Below, piece by piece: positions 11,204 to 22,936 of a stretch of DNA of 64,000 nt. The number at the start of each line of letters is the position of its first letter. The first letter of the stretch is position 1. Under the pieces are notes generated by a model. It searched no databases. It saw only the letters and a list, made by a program, of their open reading frames with translations, and was not told the DNA's origin. The DNA comes from Taudactylus pleione. Taxonomy: Eukaryota > Chordata > Amphibia > Anura > Myobatrachidae. A program made the position numbers and the translations under genes. The stretch spans positions 2,939,001 to 3,003,000 of the forward strand of contig JAUIMM010000636.1 in assembly GCA_031769625.1 (NCBI GenBank). Direction: 5' to 3'.

Positions 11204-12087
11204 ATTTATATGCTTTTACTGAACGGCCTACGTTCTCTGAACCACCAGTCCTTTACCAGCTAAATCTCTGCTGCCGTTGTTGGGTTTTTTTTATCCAGGA
11301 TACAGAACACACTGGAGTGTGGGAGCAAGGAGCACGGTGCACAGATTCTATTGCCCTCCGAGCCCTCCTGTTACAGCCACCTTCAACCAGCTGAGGCATG
11401 GCGCTTGGGCTGCACGCCCCCTGCAATCATCTGCACTACACTGCTGTGGCTTCACGCAGGACAAGCAGCCGTGGCATTCAGTCCGGCTAATATCTAACAG
11501 GAAGCTTGCTCACATACCTACCTCCCGGGCTTTTACTCCATGCCCATGACTGCCTTAAATTGAGTGGTGAGTGACTAACATCACTGAAGATCCACGGCCA
11601 TTCCCCACATTGGGAGAGATATGCTGGTGATTTTCTATTTTGAGCATTTGAGCAAATAAGTATTACATTTTACATGTACTCCTCTATGGGATCCCTTTCA
11701 TGCTGAACTATCTATTCCTGATTAATTACAGTCAGTTCATTTATTCTTTCCCATAGGGAACTACACTAGGTTTTCTACTGGTGGTGTATATACTGTATGC
11801 ACAGTGCTGTATTGTATATGTTATGTAACTTTTATTGTTGATTTAAGGAACTGCAGTTCTTAAATTAGATTTATTGTTGCCATTTTTGAATATGAATAAA
11901 TTAACTTCTAGCTAAAGCTTTTTTGTTTGATACATATGTTTCAGTGATCTCAGGCGCAGATACATAGTTATTTTTTATTCCATAGTCCACTACAGCATAT
12001 TGAGCTAACTTTAAATGGAATACTTAATTTTTTGAAAACACCTTTACAACTGATTTGTCATCTTTTGTCAGGAAAAGGGAAGAGGAC

Positions 12088-12258
12088 AGGGGGAGATGTA
12101 TCATATCTAGGAGAGAGATAACATAGAGAGAGATAAAGTAACAACCAATCAGCTCCTGTCATTTTTTCAAAAACAACCTTTAAAATGAATTAGAAGCTGA
12201 TTGTTTGGTACTTTATCTCTCTCCATTTATTCTCTCCAAGTTTTGATACATCTCCCCC
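12088..12258. mobile_element. Short hairpin MITE, second copy
   Basis: GGGGGAGATGTATCA at the left is mirrored by TGATACATCTCCCCC at the right. The inner arms carry AACCAATCAGCTCCTGTCAT and AGCTGATTGTTTGGTACTTT. Same family as 1,366-1,505 and 19,634-19,792, and the most complete of the three because both outer ends are present. Confidence 0.8.
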
Positions 12259-12364
12259 ATAATGTTTTGAAACCATAACTTAGCAAATTATGTACAGCAC
12301 AGTGCTGGTTCTAGGTGAGGATTGGTACAATGTGTGATAGTGCTGATACTAGATAGAAGATGGA

Positions 12365-12656
12365 CAGTGTCGGACTGGGGCATGAAGAGCCCACCGATGC
12401 CCATGCTTAAGGGGTGTGGTCATCCACAAGAGGGGGTGTGGCCAGCCCCATTAGACAAGTCTTAGTGTAGTTTCTGTAGAAGGGAACCAAATCCCATGCT
12501 GCTCAGTGGATCTGCTCCACCAGGTAACTAGCCGTCTAATAGAGTAACAATCTATAATTTGAGGTCTGGAAACTGACACTGAGGAGGGGGTGGGCCGACA
12601 GGCAGTGGGGCCCACCGGGGATTTCCCCTGTACCCATGTGGGCCAGTCCAACCCTG
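12365..12656. mobile_element. Non-autonomous hAT element, perfect 8-bp TSD
   Basis: Ends CAGTGTCGGACTGGGGC and GGCCAGTCCAACCCTG are inverted repeats. AAGATGGA lies exactly on both sides (12,357-12,364 and 12,657-12,664), the 8-bp duplication typical of hAT transposition. It is 292 bp and non-coding. A much shorter copy is at 1,678-1,761. Confidence 0.88.
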
Positions 12657-12664
12657 AAGATGGA

Positions 12665-13411
12665 TGAAAAGGAGAAGTGAGACAATTCTATTTACACTAA
12701 TACAAAGGCAGAAAACTTATCTTGGACCCTTAAAAAAAATCCTTTAATCATTAAATATCAAGAACAGATGTTATGAACGTTCTACTGTAAAAAATATGTA
12801 CATATCAAGTACTCTGTAGTGACTTGTGCCAGTATGTTCATTTTAGTACCAATAAGAATTGTTTCAGAGAGTTTGCTGAACTATTCATTTATTTCACCAA
12901 AAATGCTGCGTTGTGCCAAAAGAAATTTGTATCAATGTGGTGTTACAGAATGCAGTCACAAATGGAATGCACTCCCAGCAGTTTGTCCATGCTACAGCTG
13001 CTATTTAGAAGCCAAACCATCTAACTTTGGGGTTAATTACGTTTTGACATACTGACCACCTGAACACAGCTTGAATAATACAGTTCAAATTATATGTGGA
13101 CAAGCTGAGCATCAAAACATAGCTTAGCCTTCAGCTAGCAGTGATAGCTCCCATCTGCAGCTGCATAGCAAGAAACCTACTGTAAGTGCAAACACTGCCA
13201 TACAGGATCACAGGAGGGAGCAAGAAAGACTATTTCTCTATGTACATCAGTACATGGTTATTTTTATGTTGAGCCACAGTAATTCCCAATTACTTAAAAT
13301 ATATTTTTTGCTATTAGGTTCCCATCCTCCTCACTTACGGATACTTTGAGTATTGTAACTTAACAATGTGGAGCAGGAGAGAGATTCACCTTCGTAGTCA
13401 GGGTAAATACT
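12665..13411. other. Spacer, nothing recognised
   Basis: No element end or gene recognised. Small open frames around 12,820-13,055 show no family features. Confidence 0.5.
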
Positions 13412-13413
13412 GA

Positions 13414-14206
13414 GGGGCCTATTCATAATACCTAAAGTTTCTCAGGAGGTAATTAGGTTTAGAACTCGCATGGAGTTCTACCTAATTACCGGAGGAATTC
13501 ATCATTCCTCCTCCCCATATCTATCTATTCGGAAAAGCTGTAATTTTTGCGATGACAGCTTTTCGGGAAATAGATAGTTATCCCTCACTACTCTAACTTA
13601 CCGCAGCTTGAATCCGTGCTGTGCATGCACTGTTACATCTGTAAAACCAGTGCATGCGCAGCACTGCCTACACCTGCGGTAAGTTTGTGTCCCCCTCTCC
13701 GCTAACCTGCCCCCCCTCCCCCCCGCTCACCTCCCCCCCGTTCAGCACTTACCTGCTCGCGCAGCAGCCTCCGGCTCCCTCTGCTATGCTGTCACGTGTT
13801 CTCCCAGCAGGGCACAGTACTGTTTAGCAAAAAAAAACTTTTGTTTTTCTAAACTTTATTGTGTTCTGCTGGGACGGAGCCAGAGGAGAGACCAGAGCGC
13901 CGGAGGGAGACGCCAGGGGACCTGTCCAGCTGGAAGCAAGTAAGTGTTACCTACTATACGCCACCTCACAGTGGCGAATAGTAACTCCATCAAATTCTGA
14001 AATACATAATTTTCGGAATTTGATGAATACCATAATTTCCATATTCCCATACTAATGTATGGGGAGTGTGGAAATTAACGCAGGGGGACTTAGCAAGGAG
14101 ATATCAGTGATATCTCCTGTGCTAAGTGTGTTCATGAATACTAAAATAACGTTAATTAAGGAAAATGTCCTTAAAAACGTTATTTTAGTGTTGATGAATA
14201 GGCCCC
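13414..14206. mobile_element. MITE with GGGGCCTATTCAT ends
   Basis: Left end GGGGCCTATTCATAATACC and right end GTTGATGAATAGGCCCC are inverted repeats enclosing about 790 bp. Inner inverted segments include CTAATTACCGGAGGAATTC and AATTTCGGAATTTGATGAA/CATCAAATTCTGAAAT pairs. Flanking trinucleotides do not match clearly. The short ORFs inside are palindromic artefacts. Confidence 0.65.
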
Positions 14207-14920
14207 ATTGTCTTAATCTGGCTGTGAATATAGGACATGTATCCTAGGTACAATAAGTAAGTGGAGTGTCTCTATTGGCAAGGATGCTTGGTAAGACATA
14301 GAAAATGACAGACTAACTATTACTATAAGTGAGTTATCCTTAAGTCATACTATTGGGCCGTAGGCAGAGTATATTTTATGGACCCAGAATAGTTTAGAAC
14401 CTCCCAATATTACAGTAATTACATTATCACACTTCTAATTATGGGCATCTCCACTTGTGACTGAAGGGTCATAACTGGGCTATAATGGGGCTCTCACATA
14501 GCCAGTGCTCATTGAGGGCTAATTGATGGAATTGTGCGCTATGCAGAATTGGCCAGAGGTGTAATAAACCTATTATCAGACATTTATTTTGCACCAAGGA
14601 TAGGATTGGTGCAAGTGTGTAGTGATGATGATAGGTACCAAACCAAGCATATGAATAGGAGGCAGCCCAGTCACCAGGATTCATACAGCTCTGCATGTGG
14701 GTGAATATATATTTAATTCCATGCACGCTCTGCGGGAACCATTACGACCAACTTGCATCAAATAGTACTTAATATATTTAGTTTGCACCAAGTAAATGCA
14801 TGTTTTATTATGATTTCAGTATACTGTATATTAACCTTTTATGGTAAGCAGCTGAAGAGCTGGTAATGGACACATAAGAAAAAAATATTAGTGCTACAGC
14901 AAACAGCATAAAAGTTGGTA
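14207..14920. other. Spacer, nothing recognised
   Basis: No recognisable gene, repeat end or RNA. Confidence 0.45.
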
Positions 14921-14928
14921 AAATAACT

Positions 14929-16435
14929 CAGTGGCAAACACAGGATTTCTAGAGGGGGGCTTCCTAATGCTTGATTTTAGAGCAAGAGTGGCCAGTCCAT
15001 GAAGAGAGCATCATTAGCACTTATCCAGCTATAATATACATCAATACAAAGTATAGTGTATGCAATAATTCTGATATATACAGGACCAATGATCACAGAA
15101 AGCCATTATATGTGGAAGTAGGGCCATCCTGCCTGAGCTGAATGTTATTATTCAGATGTGGGCTCCATTCCAGATCATTTGGGCAAGTTCGGTAGTCTGG
15201 GGGAGCAGCAAAAGATCCTTGCACTGCCCTGGACATATATGTACACATTGGTCTCCTTAAGCACTGGATAGTGTATTATTATACAGTAATGATAACTGAC
15301 CCTATAGATGGTCTATATCAGTGCACCCCTAACAGTGCATGTTTTCCAGATCTCCTAGTTGGTGCACAAGTATATTCATTACTGGCTCACACATTCTAAA
15401 AGATCAGCAGGTTGTGCTAATTATTTAATTTTTGGTACTGAGGGGATCTTAAAAACATACAGTCTTAGGGCCGTATTCAATTAGACGCAAAAAGCCATTT
15501 TCCGTGGAAAAGTATCGCGGGTGACGTCATTTCGCTAGGCAGAAAAGTATCGCCGTACTCAATTCCACATACTTTTCGCATATGCGAAAAGTCAATGCAA
15601 TGTAAAAGGCGAAAAAGATGCATGAATAGCAGGAGAAAAGAAGTGCATTTTTTTAATTTGGGGTGCAAAAGTGGGAAAGCCACCCAGAACCTTTATTACA
15701 GTCCCCCAAAGGATAACTGTGTCAAAAAATCCCTAAAAAAAAGTAAGGAACACCCCAAAAAAGTAGTTTAATTTTGGGGGTGAAAAAAGTACAAAGTGGG
15801 TGGACAACTTCAAAAACTAGCGAAAACTAGGTTCTGGGGGTGCTCTAAGAAGAAGTCAAGTGTTTTTGGGATTGCAGGTACTTGTATGATGGAGGAATTT
15901 CACTTTTTTAAAAACTCCACTTTACAGACTTTAAAATATGCTAGCACCCATTATCAGGTACCCCAAATTAGCCAGGACTGCTTATTTTCTCAAGAAAACC
16001 CTGCATAATGCCATTCTTCACCACTTATGCAAAAACGCTAATAATAAGCTATTTAAACAAGTTAAGTACCCCAAATAACTTTATTAGGGTTATTCGGCAA
16101 TTGTACATTGATCCCCAATGATAGTGCATCTTTTTGAGGGGTACAAGCTGATTTCCCCAATTCTGACAGCACTTTTCGCCTGTTCCGACTTTGCGGCTTT
16201 CCGTTTTTGTGTCCTTTTTGGAATTTAATAGGGCAAATAGCAGGGGCGCGCCTGATAAGTTTCCGCCTCCAAAACACGCAATATAGGCGGAAAGTCGGAC
16301 AGACGAAACCTTTCCAACTTTTCGCTTGTAATTTTATACAGGCCTTAGTATTATATGCTATTTCTATTGTTGTCATCGTGGTGTGGGCTGGGGAGGGGGG
16401 TTTCCAGGCAACCAGAAATCCCCCTGCATTTGCCT
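14929..16435. mobile_element. hAT-like element copy 1 (CAGTGGCAAACACAGG end), with nested MITE
   Basis: The left end CAGTGGCAAACACAGGATTTC pairs with the right end CCCCTGCATTTGCCT. Flanks AAATAACT and ATGTAACT agree at 6 of 8. The body from here to about 15,420 is clearly homologous to 57,627-57,944 plus 61,224-61,400, making the two elements copies of one family. No transposase is present. A MITE is nested at 15,468-16,344. Confidence 0.7.
15468..16344. mobile_element. PIF/Harbinger-type MITE, TSD TTA
   Basis: GGGCCGTATTCAATTAGACGC at the left is mirrored at the right by GCTTGTAATTTTATACAGGCC, with TTA on both sides (15,465-15,467 and 16,345-16,347). TTA/TAA is the classic Harbinger target. 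Subterminal CGAAAAG/CTTTTCG segments match the element at 45,557-46,386. It is 877 bp and non-coding despite several 70-100-aa open frames. Confidence 0.8.
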
Positions 16436-16443
16436 ATGTAACT

Positions 16444-17385
16444 TGCGCAATAACCATGTAGTTTATTAGACCAGCCTTTGACTACTGTAACAGTTTTAAG
16501 CTCTCCTCTTGTGTGTAAAGTCTTTCCTATTTGTTCTGGTAATATCCAGCTCTATACAGTATATATCCTAAATAATTCAATAAGAACAACATATTACAAT
16601 AGCAATAGCAGAATAATATATTATATGTACACATTTGTTTGCAATAGTTCAATTAAATGTAAAGCACATAATAACACAGTTATTTCAAGAGTAAGTAGTG
16701 TAAGAAAATATAAAATTGGCTTAGAACACAAACACATTGTGCAGACGGGTAAAAAGATGCAACAGATGGCAGAAAGTGGACAGCTCCTTAATGACCTGAT
16801 ATTCAGTCAATCAACAGAATGCCACAGAAGAAATTTCAAATCAGTCTGGTCCTTATCAGGAGAATTTTAATTGAAGCAATAAGGTTCTTTCATCTCAGCT
16901 GGTTTCAAAGTAAGTAATAATATAAGCAAGCGTCCTCAACAGATATTCTTTAATTAAAGCAACAAAATTTGTTATTTTAGCTGAATTTGTAATGTTATAT
17001 GATTAACAAAATTCTATGCAATTAGATTTTAATTGTATATAATGGTCTATAATTTTGTAGCAAAGCAACGTAAGGAGAAAATGCTATCACTTTAATGCAG
17101 ATAAACATTGTTTTAGGAAAATTAAATTCCGTTATTTTAATATTTAAATTATTCTAACAGAGCACAGTGGGGTTTTTTGTGCAATGTGGTAAATTAGTTG
17201 GTTTTATTATTATTTTAGGTCATAAAACAAAAGCCTTTTTATTTAGACTATCCATTTGACTTTTGTGTAAGAATAGTATTTAATTACTTGACATACTGCA
17301 TTATTTACTGCACAAATAAAAGGGCAGCTGATGGCTTTTAATGACTCTTATATGTATACAATGTACAGTAATTTCTACTGAAGAT
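16444..17385. other. AT-rich spacer, nothing recognised
   Basis: A 130-aa open frame at 16,478-16,870 has no recognisable domain and the biased composition of AT-rich noncoding DNA. No repeat ends seen. Confidence 0.5.
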
Positions 17386-17389
17386 ATTA

Positions 17390-17862
17390 TACCCCTTTTA
17401 CACCAGAGCTAAAACCTGGGTTATTGCAGGGTTAACCCGGGTAGCTCCTTGATGCAAAAGGGGATTGGGTAGGATTCCCAGGTCGAGTGACCTAGCAATC
17501 CAACCCAGGTAACTTGCAAGGTTTAAAACGGGAATGACCCGTGAAACCCTGCAGTGTAAATGGCGCAATCCGGGTCATGATGACCTGGATCATGCCGCAT
17601 GCCTGCCGATTGGCCGGCTTCAGTGGCGATTGGAGATGACGTCATCTCCAAGCATCCACTTCAATGCCGGAAAATCCACTTCAATGCTGGCTCCGGTGTG
17701 AACGGCGTCAACTCAGGAATATCCTGGGTCGGTGCCAGGGAAATTCCGGGTCTGATCCGGATTGGAGCCCTGTTCCAACCTTCGGGTCAGATCCGGAATA
17801 TAAGTATAAAAGCAGTATTACTTAACAAAACTTAAGTTAGACAATTGTCAGCACAAGGGGTA
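17390..17862. mobile_element. Putative MITE with TACCCCTTTTACAC end
   Basis: It starts TACCCCTTTTACACCAG and ends GCACAAGGGGTA, giving a short inverted end. The interior has many self-complementary segments such as GGGTTAACCCGGGT and CCGGGTCATGATGACC, and repeated GGATCCGGA-like words. Target duplication not resolved. Confidence 0.45.
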
Positions 17863-18675
17863 CTGTTCCATTTTCCTCTTATACTATGACTGCACATTAC
17901 TAAATACACATATGAAGATAGAGTAGGTTGTCTGGGGGAGAGCGCAATGTTTTCTTAATATTTTAAAAGTGAATATAAACTATACCTATAAAACACTAAA
18001 CAGCAGTTTTATATGTAGTTTGCAAACTGACACACGATGCATTAAGTTTTTCTGAACCAAACTGCCAGACTTAATATACAGCGGTTTGAAGGATAAAAAC
18101 TAAAACCACATGCGAATGTGGTGCCTGGTGGTTTGCAAAGGCCAAACTGTGTGTGGATAACCACAAACTACATGAAGTGTACAATAAACCATCGGTTTCT
18201 GCCCAAAACTAATTTTTATTTGAAATGTGTTTTACAGCGCAGATTTCAGTTTCAGTTATCAAAACATGCAGGATTGTGACCTCAGAAAATCTTAAATATC
18301 CTTGCCACTTCCTCATTATCTTTAATAAAGTCAAAAAAATATAAATGATATAGGTGCTGTCTAGAATAATATAGATGTATTAGATAATCTACGTACTCTG
18401 TTAAGATTTATCTTTATAGCAACTTGTGACATAAATTCATAAACATAATCCAATTAATATAAACACATAAAAAACATACAGACTAATTACTCCTTCCCAG
18501 GACAAATATCATAGTGACTGTGGTCACAGATTAGTAGCTAGTAGTTGTTAATTGTATGTGATTGATTTTAATAATAAAACAGTCAATTCCATTGGGTAGA
18601 TTAGTTCAAAACAGTTAATGATACAATCTCCTCCAACATGGAAAATAGCTCCTGTAGTTAACAAATCAGTTGATA
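17863..18675. other. AT-rich spacer, nothing recognised
   Basis: No coding or repeat features recognised. Confidence 0.45.
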
Positions 18676-18679
18676 GCAG

Positions 18680-19257
18680 GGGTGCCGAGAAGGGGGGAGG
18701 GGGGTAGGTACTAATTACTCGGACTTGATGGAGAGCCCAGGTCCGCTGCCCGCCTCCCCCTTACCTGTCACTCCTCAGCCCAGCAAACGCTGGGCTGCGG
18801 TGGTACCAGAGAGGCTGTTGCCACCGATCATCATCAACAGTCTTCTCTGGCAGTGTGGGGTGGAAGGAGAGAGCAATCACACATATCATATTTGCCCACA
18901 TGGCACCCCTAACCCCCCCCCCCGGGAGTGCACACCAAAGCAAAAACATTTTTTTAGTTTTCTCTTAAGGAGGCATGGCCACGCCTACTGCCAATAGACC
19001 ACACCCCAAAAAATAACCGGGCCACGGCAATCCTCACTAAGGCCCTGATATGTGCGTGGACCCCAGTGTTTTCGTTTTGATTCAAATTCATCATCATGGT
19101 TTGGTTTTCGTTTTGGATTCTTTCAAAATAAATGAAAATCGATAAAGAAATAGATAAAACAAATAAGACAATGTAATTTGGACCTGTTTATATGCAATCC
19201 AAAACCTGTGTCAGGTGTGTTCCTATTTCAGGAAAACCGAACCGCACATCTCTAGTT
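18680..19257. repeat. hAT-like fragments
   Basis: Two fragments lie here. 18,680-19,047 runs from CAGGGGTGCCGAGAAGG to CACTAAGGCCCTG, hAT-like ends without a matching duplication. 19,060-19,257 is rich in TTTTCGTTTT and ends GAACCGCACATCTCTAG, the end type of anuran hAT elements related to the one at 57,945-61,223. Neither codes for protein. Confidence 0.4.
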
Positions 19258-19633
19258 GTAAGTAACTTAAGCCACAATAATAAACTTTGGTCATGCACTC
19301 TACCAGGGGCTGGCTGGCAAATTTCAGCCTGGGGGGCAACACAAGCAAGTGGCCCTGGTGATGTTAACCCTGAGTAGAGGTTACACGTAAAAAACGCAAT
19401 AGTCCTCACAGGAACAGAAATAAAACACATATGCATTGCCCATACCACCCTACAAAAGTTTGACCTGACCTGTCAGACTCACACAGCGGAACTACCGGTT
19501 GCTGCCACTTCAACTTGCAGGCGCTGAAGAGCGGAATAGAGAGAGGAGCTCCCAGTCTCCCCCTTGCCCTCAGCCATGGGCAGCACCGGCACACTGCAGC
19601 ATCAGTGAGTAAGTCACTGCAGATCACAATGCA

Positions 19634-19792
19634 CAGTACTAAGCCCTGGAAATTGTTAAATTGAATGAAGATAAAGTACCAACCAATCAGCTCCTGTCAT
19701 TTTTCAAACACAGCCTGTAAAATGACAGGAGCTGATTGGTTGGTACTTTATCTCCATCCACTTTATCTCTCTGTAAGGCTTAGTACACAGAC
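19634..19792. mobile_element. Short hairpin MITE, third copy
   Basis: The arms carry AAAGTACCAACCAATCAGCT and AGCTGATTGGTTGGTACTTT, with CAGTACTAAGCC at the left and GGCTTAGTAC at the right. The inner stem is almost perfect over more than 40 bp. Confidence 0.8.
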
Positions 19793-19914
19793 CCCTTAGT
19801 AAACACACATTACAGCAAAAAAAATATCCACACAAGAATTAACATTTAAAAACATACTGCACATATACAGTATATAAACACACACACTAGATTTAATGTC
19901 CTGCATTGCCTGTC

Positions 19915-20124
19915 TTTCTTTTTAATTTTTTTTTTCTCTTTCTTCAACCCACGTTTCTCCTCCCCACTTTTCTCTCATTCCATCTTTCACTTCCCGCTCT
20001 GTCTCTTCTCCATATCTCTCTTCTCCCTCCACTATTTTTTTTTCTCCAATCCCACTACTTCATTTGTTTGTCTCTCTCTCTCTTCAATCCCATCTTGGTC
20101 TTTTTCTCCTCTTGCTCTCCTGCC
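19915..20124. repeat. Pyrimidine-rich tract leading into the minisatellite
   Basis: More than 200 bases of C/T-rich plus-strand sequence (CTTTCTTCAACCC, TCTCTCTCTCTCTTC) with no unit periodicity, directly abutting the 31-bp array. Open frames here are composition artefacts. Confidence 0.6.
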
Positions 20125-21437
20125 CCTCTATGTCTGTCTTTGTTTCCATTCTGCCCCTCTATGTCTGTCTTTGTTTCCGTTCTGCCCCTCTGTTTGTGAT
20201 TGTTTCCATTCTGCCCCTCTATGTCTGTCTTTGTTTCCGTTCTGCCCCTCTGTTTGTGATTGTTTCCGTTCTGCCCCTCTATGTCTGTCTTTGTTTCCAT
20301 TCTGCCCCTCTATGTCTGTCTTTGTTTCCATTCTGCCCCTCTATGTCTGTCTTTGTTTCCGTTCTGCCCCTCTGTCTGTGATTGTTTCCGTTCTGCCCCT
20401 CTATGTCTGTCTTTGTTTCCGTTCTGCCCCTCTGTCTGTGTTTGTTTCCATTCTGCCCCTCTATGTCTGTCTTTGTTTCCGTTCTGCCCCTCTATGTCTG
20501 TCTTTGTTTCCGTTCTGCCCCTCTATGTCTGTCTTTGTTTCCATTCTGCCCCTCTATGTCTGTCTTTGTTTCCGTTCTGCCCCTCTATGTCTGTCTTTGT
20601 TTCCGTTCAGCCCCTCTATGTCTGTCTTTGTTTCCATTCTGCCCCTCTATGTCTGTCTTTGTTTCCGTTCTGCCCCTCTGTCTGTGTTTGTTTCCGTTCT
20701 GCCCCTCTATGTCTGTCTTTGTTTCCGTTCTGCCCCTCTATGTCTGTCTTTGTTTCCGTTCTGCCCCTCTATGTCTGTCTTTGTTTCCGTCCTGCCCCTC
20801 TATGTCTGTCTTTGTTTCCGTTCTGCCCCTCTATGTCTGTCATTGTTTCCGTTCTGCCCCTCTGTCTGTGTTTGTTTCCGTTCTGCCCCTCTATGTCTGT
20901 GTTTGTTTCCGTTCTGCCCATCTATGTCTGTCTTTGTTTCCGTTCTGCCCATCTATGTCTGTCTTTGTTTCCGTTCTGCCCATCTATGTCTGTCTTTGTT
21001 TCCGTTCTGCCCCTCTATGTCTGTCTTTGTTTCCGTTCTGCCCCTCTATGTCTGTCTTTGTTTCCGTTCTGCCCCTCTGTTTGTGATTGTTTCCGTTCTG
21101 CCCCTCTATGTCTGTCTTTGTTTCCGTTCTGCCCCTCTATGTCTGTGTTTGTTTCCATTCTGCCCCTCTATGTCTGTCTTTGTTTCCGTTCTGCCCCTCT
21201 ATGTCTGTCTTTGTTTCCGTTCTGCCCCTCTATGTCTGTCTTTGTTTCCGTTCTGCCCCTCTATGTCTGTCTTTGTTTCCGTTCTGCCCCTCTATGTCTG
21301 TCTTTGTTTCCGTTCTGCCCCTCTATGTCTGTCTTTGTTTCCGTTCTGCCCCTCTGTCTGTGATTGTTTCCGTTCTGCCCCTCTATGTCTGTCTTTGTTT
21401 CCATTCTGCCCCTCTATATCTGTCTTTGTTTCCATGA
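20125..21437. repeat. Minisatellite, 31-bp unit with 29-bp variants, about 42 copies
   Basis: Consensus unit: TTTCCGTTCTGCCCC then TCTATGTCTGTCTTTG, 31 bp. A recurring 29-bp variant lacks the AT of CTATGT and ends GTGATTG or GTGTTTG. Units also alternate CCG/CCA at one CpG. Because 31 is not a multiple of 3, three units make a 93-bp, 31-residue period. All three plus frames stay open (up to 426 aa), as does part of the minus strand. These frames have no promoter, no plausible protein and no homology, so I do not call them genes. Confidence 0.92.
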
Positions 21438-21520
21438 CCTCAGTGCTGTGAGGCAGTAAAGCTATCCATTACACTGTCTGTGCTGCCCATATATACACAC
21501 ACGCACATGCACACACACAC

Positions 21521-22712
21521 AGTCGAGTCACATTATTATGACAACCAGCTAATAGTCAGATTAATGGCCGTGTGCAGCACAGACAGCAGCTGGACGTGCT
21601 GGGGGTGACTCAATAAGGTGCTGGTAGGTTGGCACAGATATCTGGAGCCATGCTGACTGCAGTGCATCCCACAGCTGCTGGAGGGTGCATGGTGGAGTAT
21701 CCATAGAGCGAACACAATGATCGAGGTCCCACAGATGCTCAATTGGGTTTAAGTCTGGGGTAATTAGGGGGCCAGGGAAGTACTTGGAGGTTTTGGTCAT
21801 GCTCGTCCAACCACTGTCGGACATTTCTAGCCATGTGACATGTTGCATTGTCTTGCTGGAAGAAACCATCCGCCTCAGGGAAGACAATCAGCATGTATGG
21901 GTGTGTACATGCTCTGCAAGGATGGATTAATAACCAAATCAGTTGAGGGTGCCTTCCACATGGATGAGTGGGCCCAGAGAATGCCATGAAAACATTGCCC
22001 AGGCCATAACGCTGCCACCACCAGCTTGTGTTCTTCCAACAATGGTTGCAGGGTGTTTGTTCTCCGATGTTTCTCGACCTGACATGTCAATATCCATCCA
22101 TTCGATGAAGCAGAAAACGTGACTCATCGGAGAACGCAACTCTTCGCAAATCAGCGGAGGTCCAATTCCGATACATACTTGAAAATTGAAGCCTTTTCAG
22201 CCGATGCTCCTTCGTTAGCATAGGTGCAGTGACCATCTGTTGGCTTCAGAGACTCGTACGCAGCAGGGTTTGATGAACTGTCATTTTAGATACAAGTCTG
22301 GTGGGCCCCAGGTTCATTTTGATAGTGAGCTGCTCCACTGTGACTGCTGGTCAGCTCTCATGCACCTTCAAACATCAGTTGCATGTGGTGCTCCGCAGTT
22401 TTCACTTCGGTTATTCGCAATGGTGCCATTTGTCCAGTCACGATACACCTTCACCATAGCAGCACGCGAACAGTTCACAAACTGTGCTGTTTCAGAAATA
22501 CTGCCATCCTTGGCACGAAAGCCAATAATCATCCCTTTTTTGCAACTCTGACAAATCGCCCCTTTTACCCATGACATCAACAAGTGATATGAGTGCAGAC
22601 GGCCTATCACACACCTTATACACCCACCAAGCCAGCGCACGGCACGTGACGTACTTCATGGGCTACACACTGATGACATCAAATATAGGAGGTGGTCATA
22701 ATAATGTGACTC

Positions 22713-22717
<5 letters not shown>
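21521..22717 (-). mobile_element. Tc1/mariner-like transposon relic (Tc1-B)
   Basis: Terminal inverted repeats: AGTCGAGTCACATTATTATG at the left, and CATAATAATGTGACTCAACT at the right. About 1.2 kb, with a broken transposase on the minus strand. It lies between a (CA)n tract and a (TA)n tract, so the TA target cannot be picked out uniquely. Tc1 elements move by a DD34E transposase that binds the terminal repeats. Confidence 0.88.
21561..22600 (-). pseudogene. Tc1-like transposase, frameshifted
   Basis: Reading the minus strand from 22,600: a helix-turn-helix part (GSISETAQFVNCSRAAMVKV), a first catalytic Asp region resembling FSDESRF near 22,120, a second Asp in FFQQDNATCHMARNV (about 21,840-21,880), and the third catalytic region PDLNPIEHLWD (about 21,730-21,760). 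The parts lie in different frames, so the gene is inactive. Length and order fit a 340-aa Tc1 transposase. Confidence 0.85.

Positions 22718-22748
<31 letters not shown>
22718..22748. repeat. (AT)n microsatellite
   Basis: A run of about 15 AT dinucleotides between the right end of Tc1-B and the Penelope-B terminal repeat. A similar run lies at 26,016-26,051 inside the other end of Penelope B. Confidence 0.9.
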
Positions 22749-22750
<2 letters not shown>

Positions 22751-22895
22751 TGTCAAGCGTGCTGGCACTCACTTCCTCCATCCAGTCTTTTGCGCTGGTG
22801 CCTTCCCTTGTCTTGAGCGTGGCCAGGGAATGTATAAATGCAACCGTGAGGGCGGCACTCGAAGTGGCTTATAAATAGACAAAGTCTCCTTTGGA

Positions 22896-22936
22896 ATATC
22901 AACGTTTCATGAATTTAATTCATTTTGTCAGGATAT
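22896..22936 (-). ncRNA. Hammerhead-ribozyme-like motif, copy 2 (Penelope B, 3' repeat)
   Basis: On the minus strand: AUAUC (22,936-22,932, its last C being position 2.1), core CUGACAA, a hairpin AUGAAU-UAA-AUUCAU, GAA, ACGU, U, then GAUAU (22,900-22,896). AUAUC and GAUAU form a perfect 5-bp stem I. ACGU is self-complementary, so stem III would form between two molecules. C3 matches the canonical core; position 8 is A instead of G. This is the most complete of the six copies. Confidence 0.6.

Larger units (their letters stand above)
8929..11980 (+). mobile_element. Penelope-like element A (Neptune-like), 5'-truncated
   Basis: A retroelement with a C-terminal GIY-YIG endonuclease. CATAGTCCACTACA lies immediately left (8915-8928) and right (11,981-11,994), a 14-bp target duplication that fixes both ends. 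Coding order is partial reverse transcriptase (9,100-9,700), a cysteine-rich linker and GIY-YIG endonuclease (9,782-10,429). An untranslated 3' region follows, with a hammerhead-like motif at 11,163-11,203. The RT N-terminal half is missing, so insertion was 5'-truncated. Neptune assignment rests on the Cys-rich linker and is tentative. Confidence 0.8.

Noticed and set aside
13414..14206. 3-bp target duplication for the 13.4-14.2 kb MITE
   Set aside because: Flanking bases (TGA and ATT) do not match, so no duplication is claimed.
16478..16870. 130-aa frame as a host gene exon
   Set aside because: No domain, no conserved motif and an AT-rich random-like composition; no splice context could be supported.
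20171..21451. Open frames of 426, 367 and 234 aa across the 20-21 kb array
   Set aside because: They are translations of a 31-bp tandem repeat in three frames. Any stop-free unit gives long frames, and no domain or promoter is seen.
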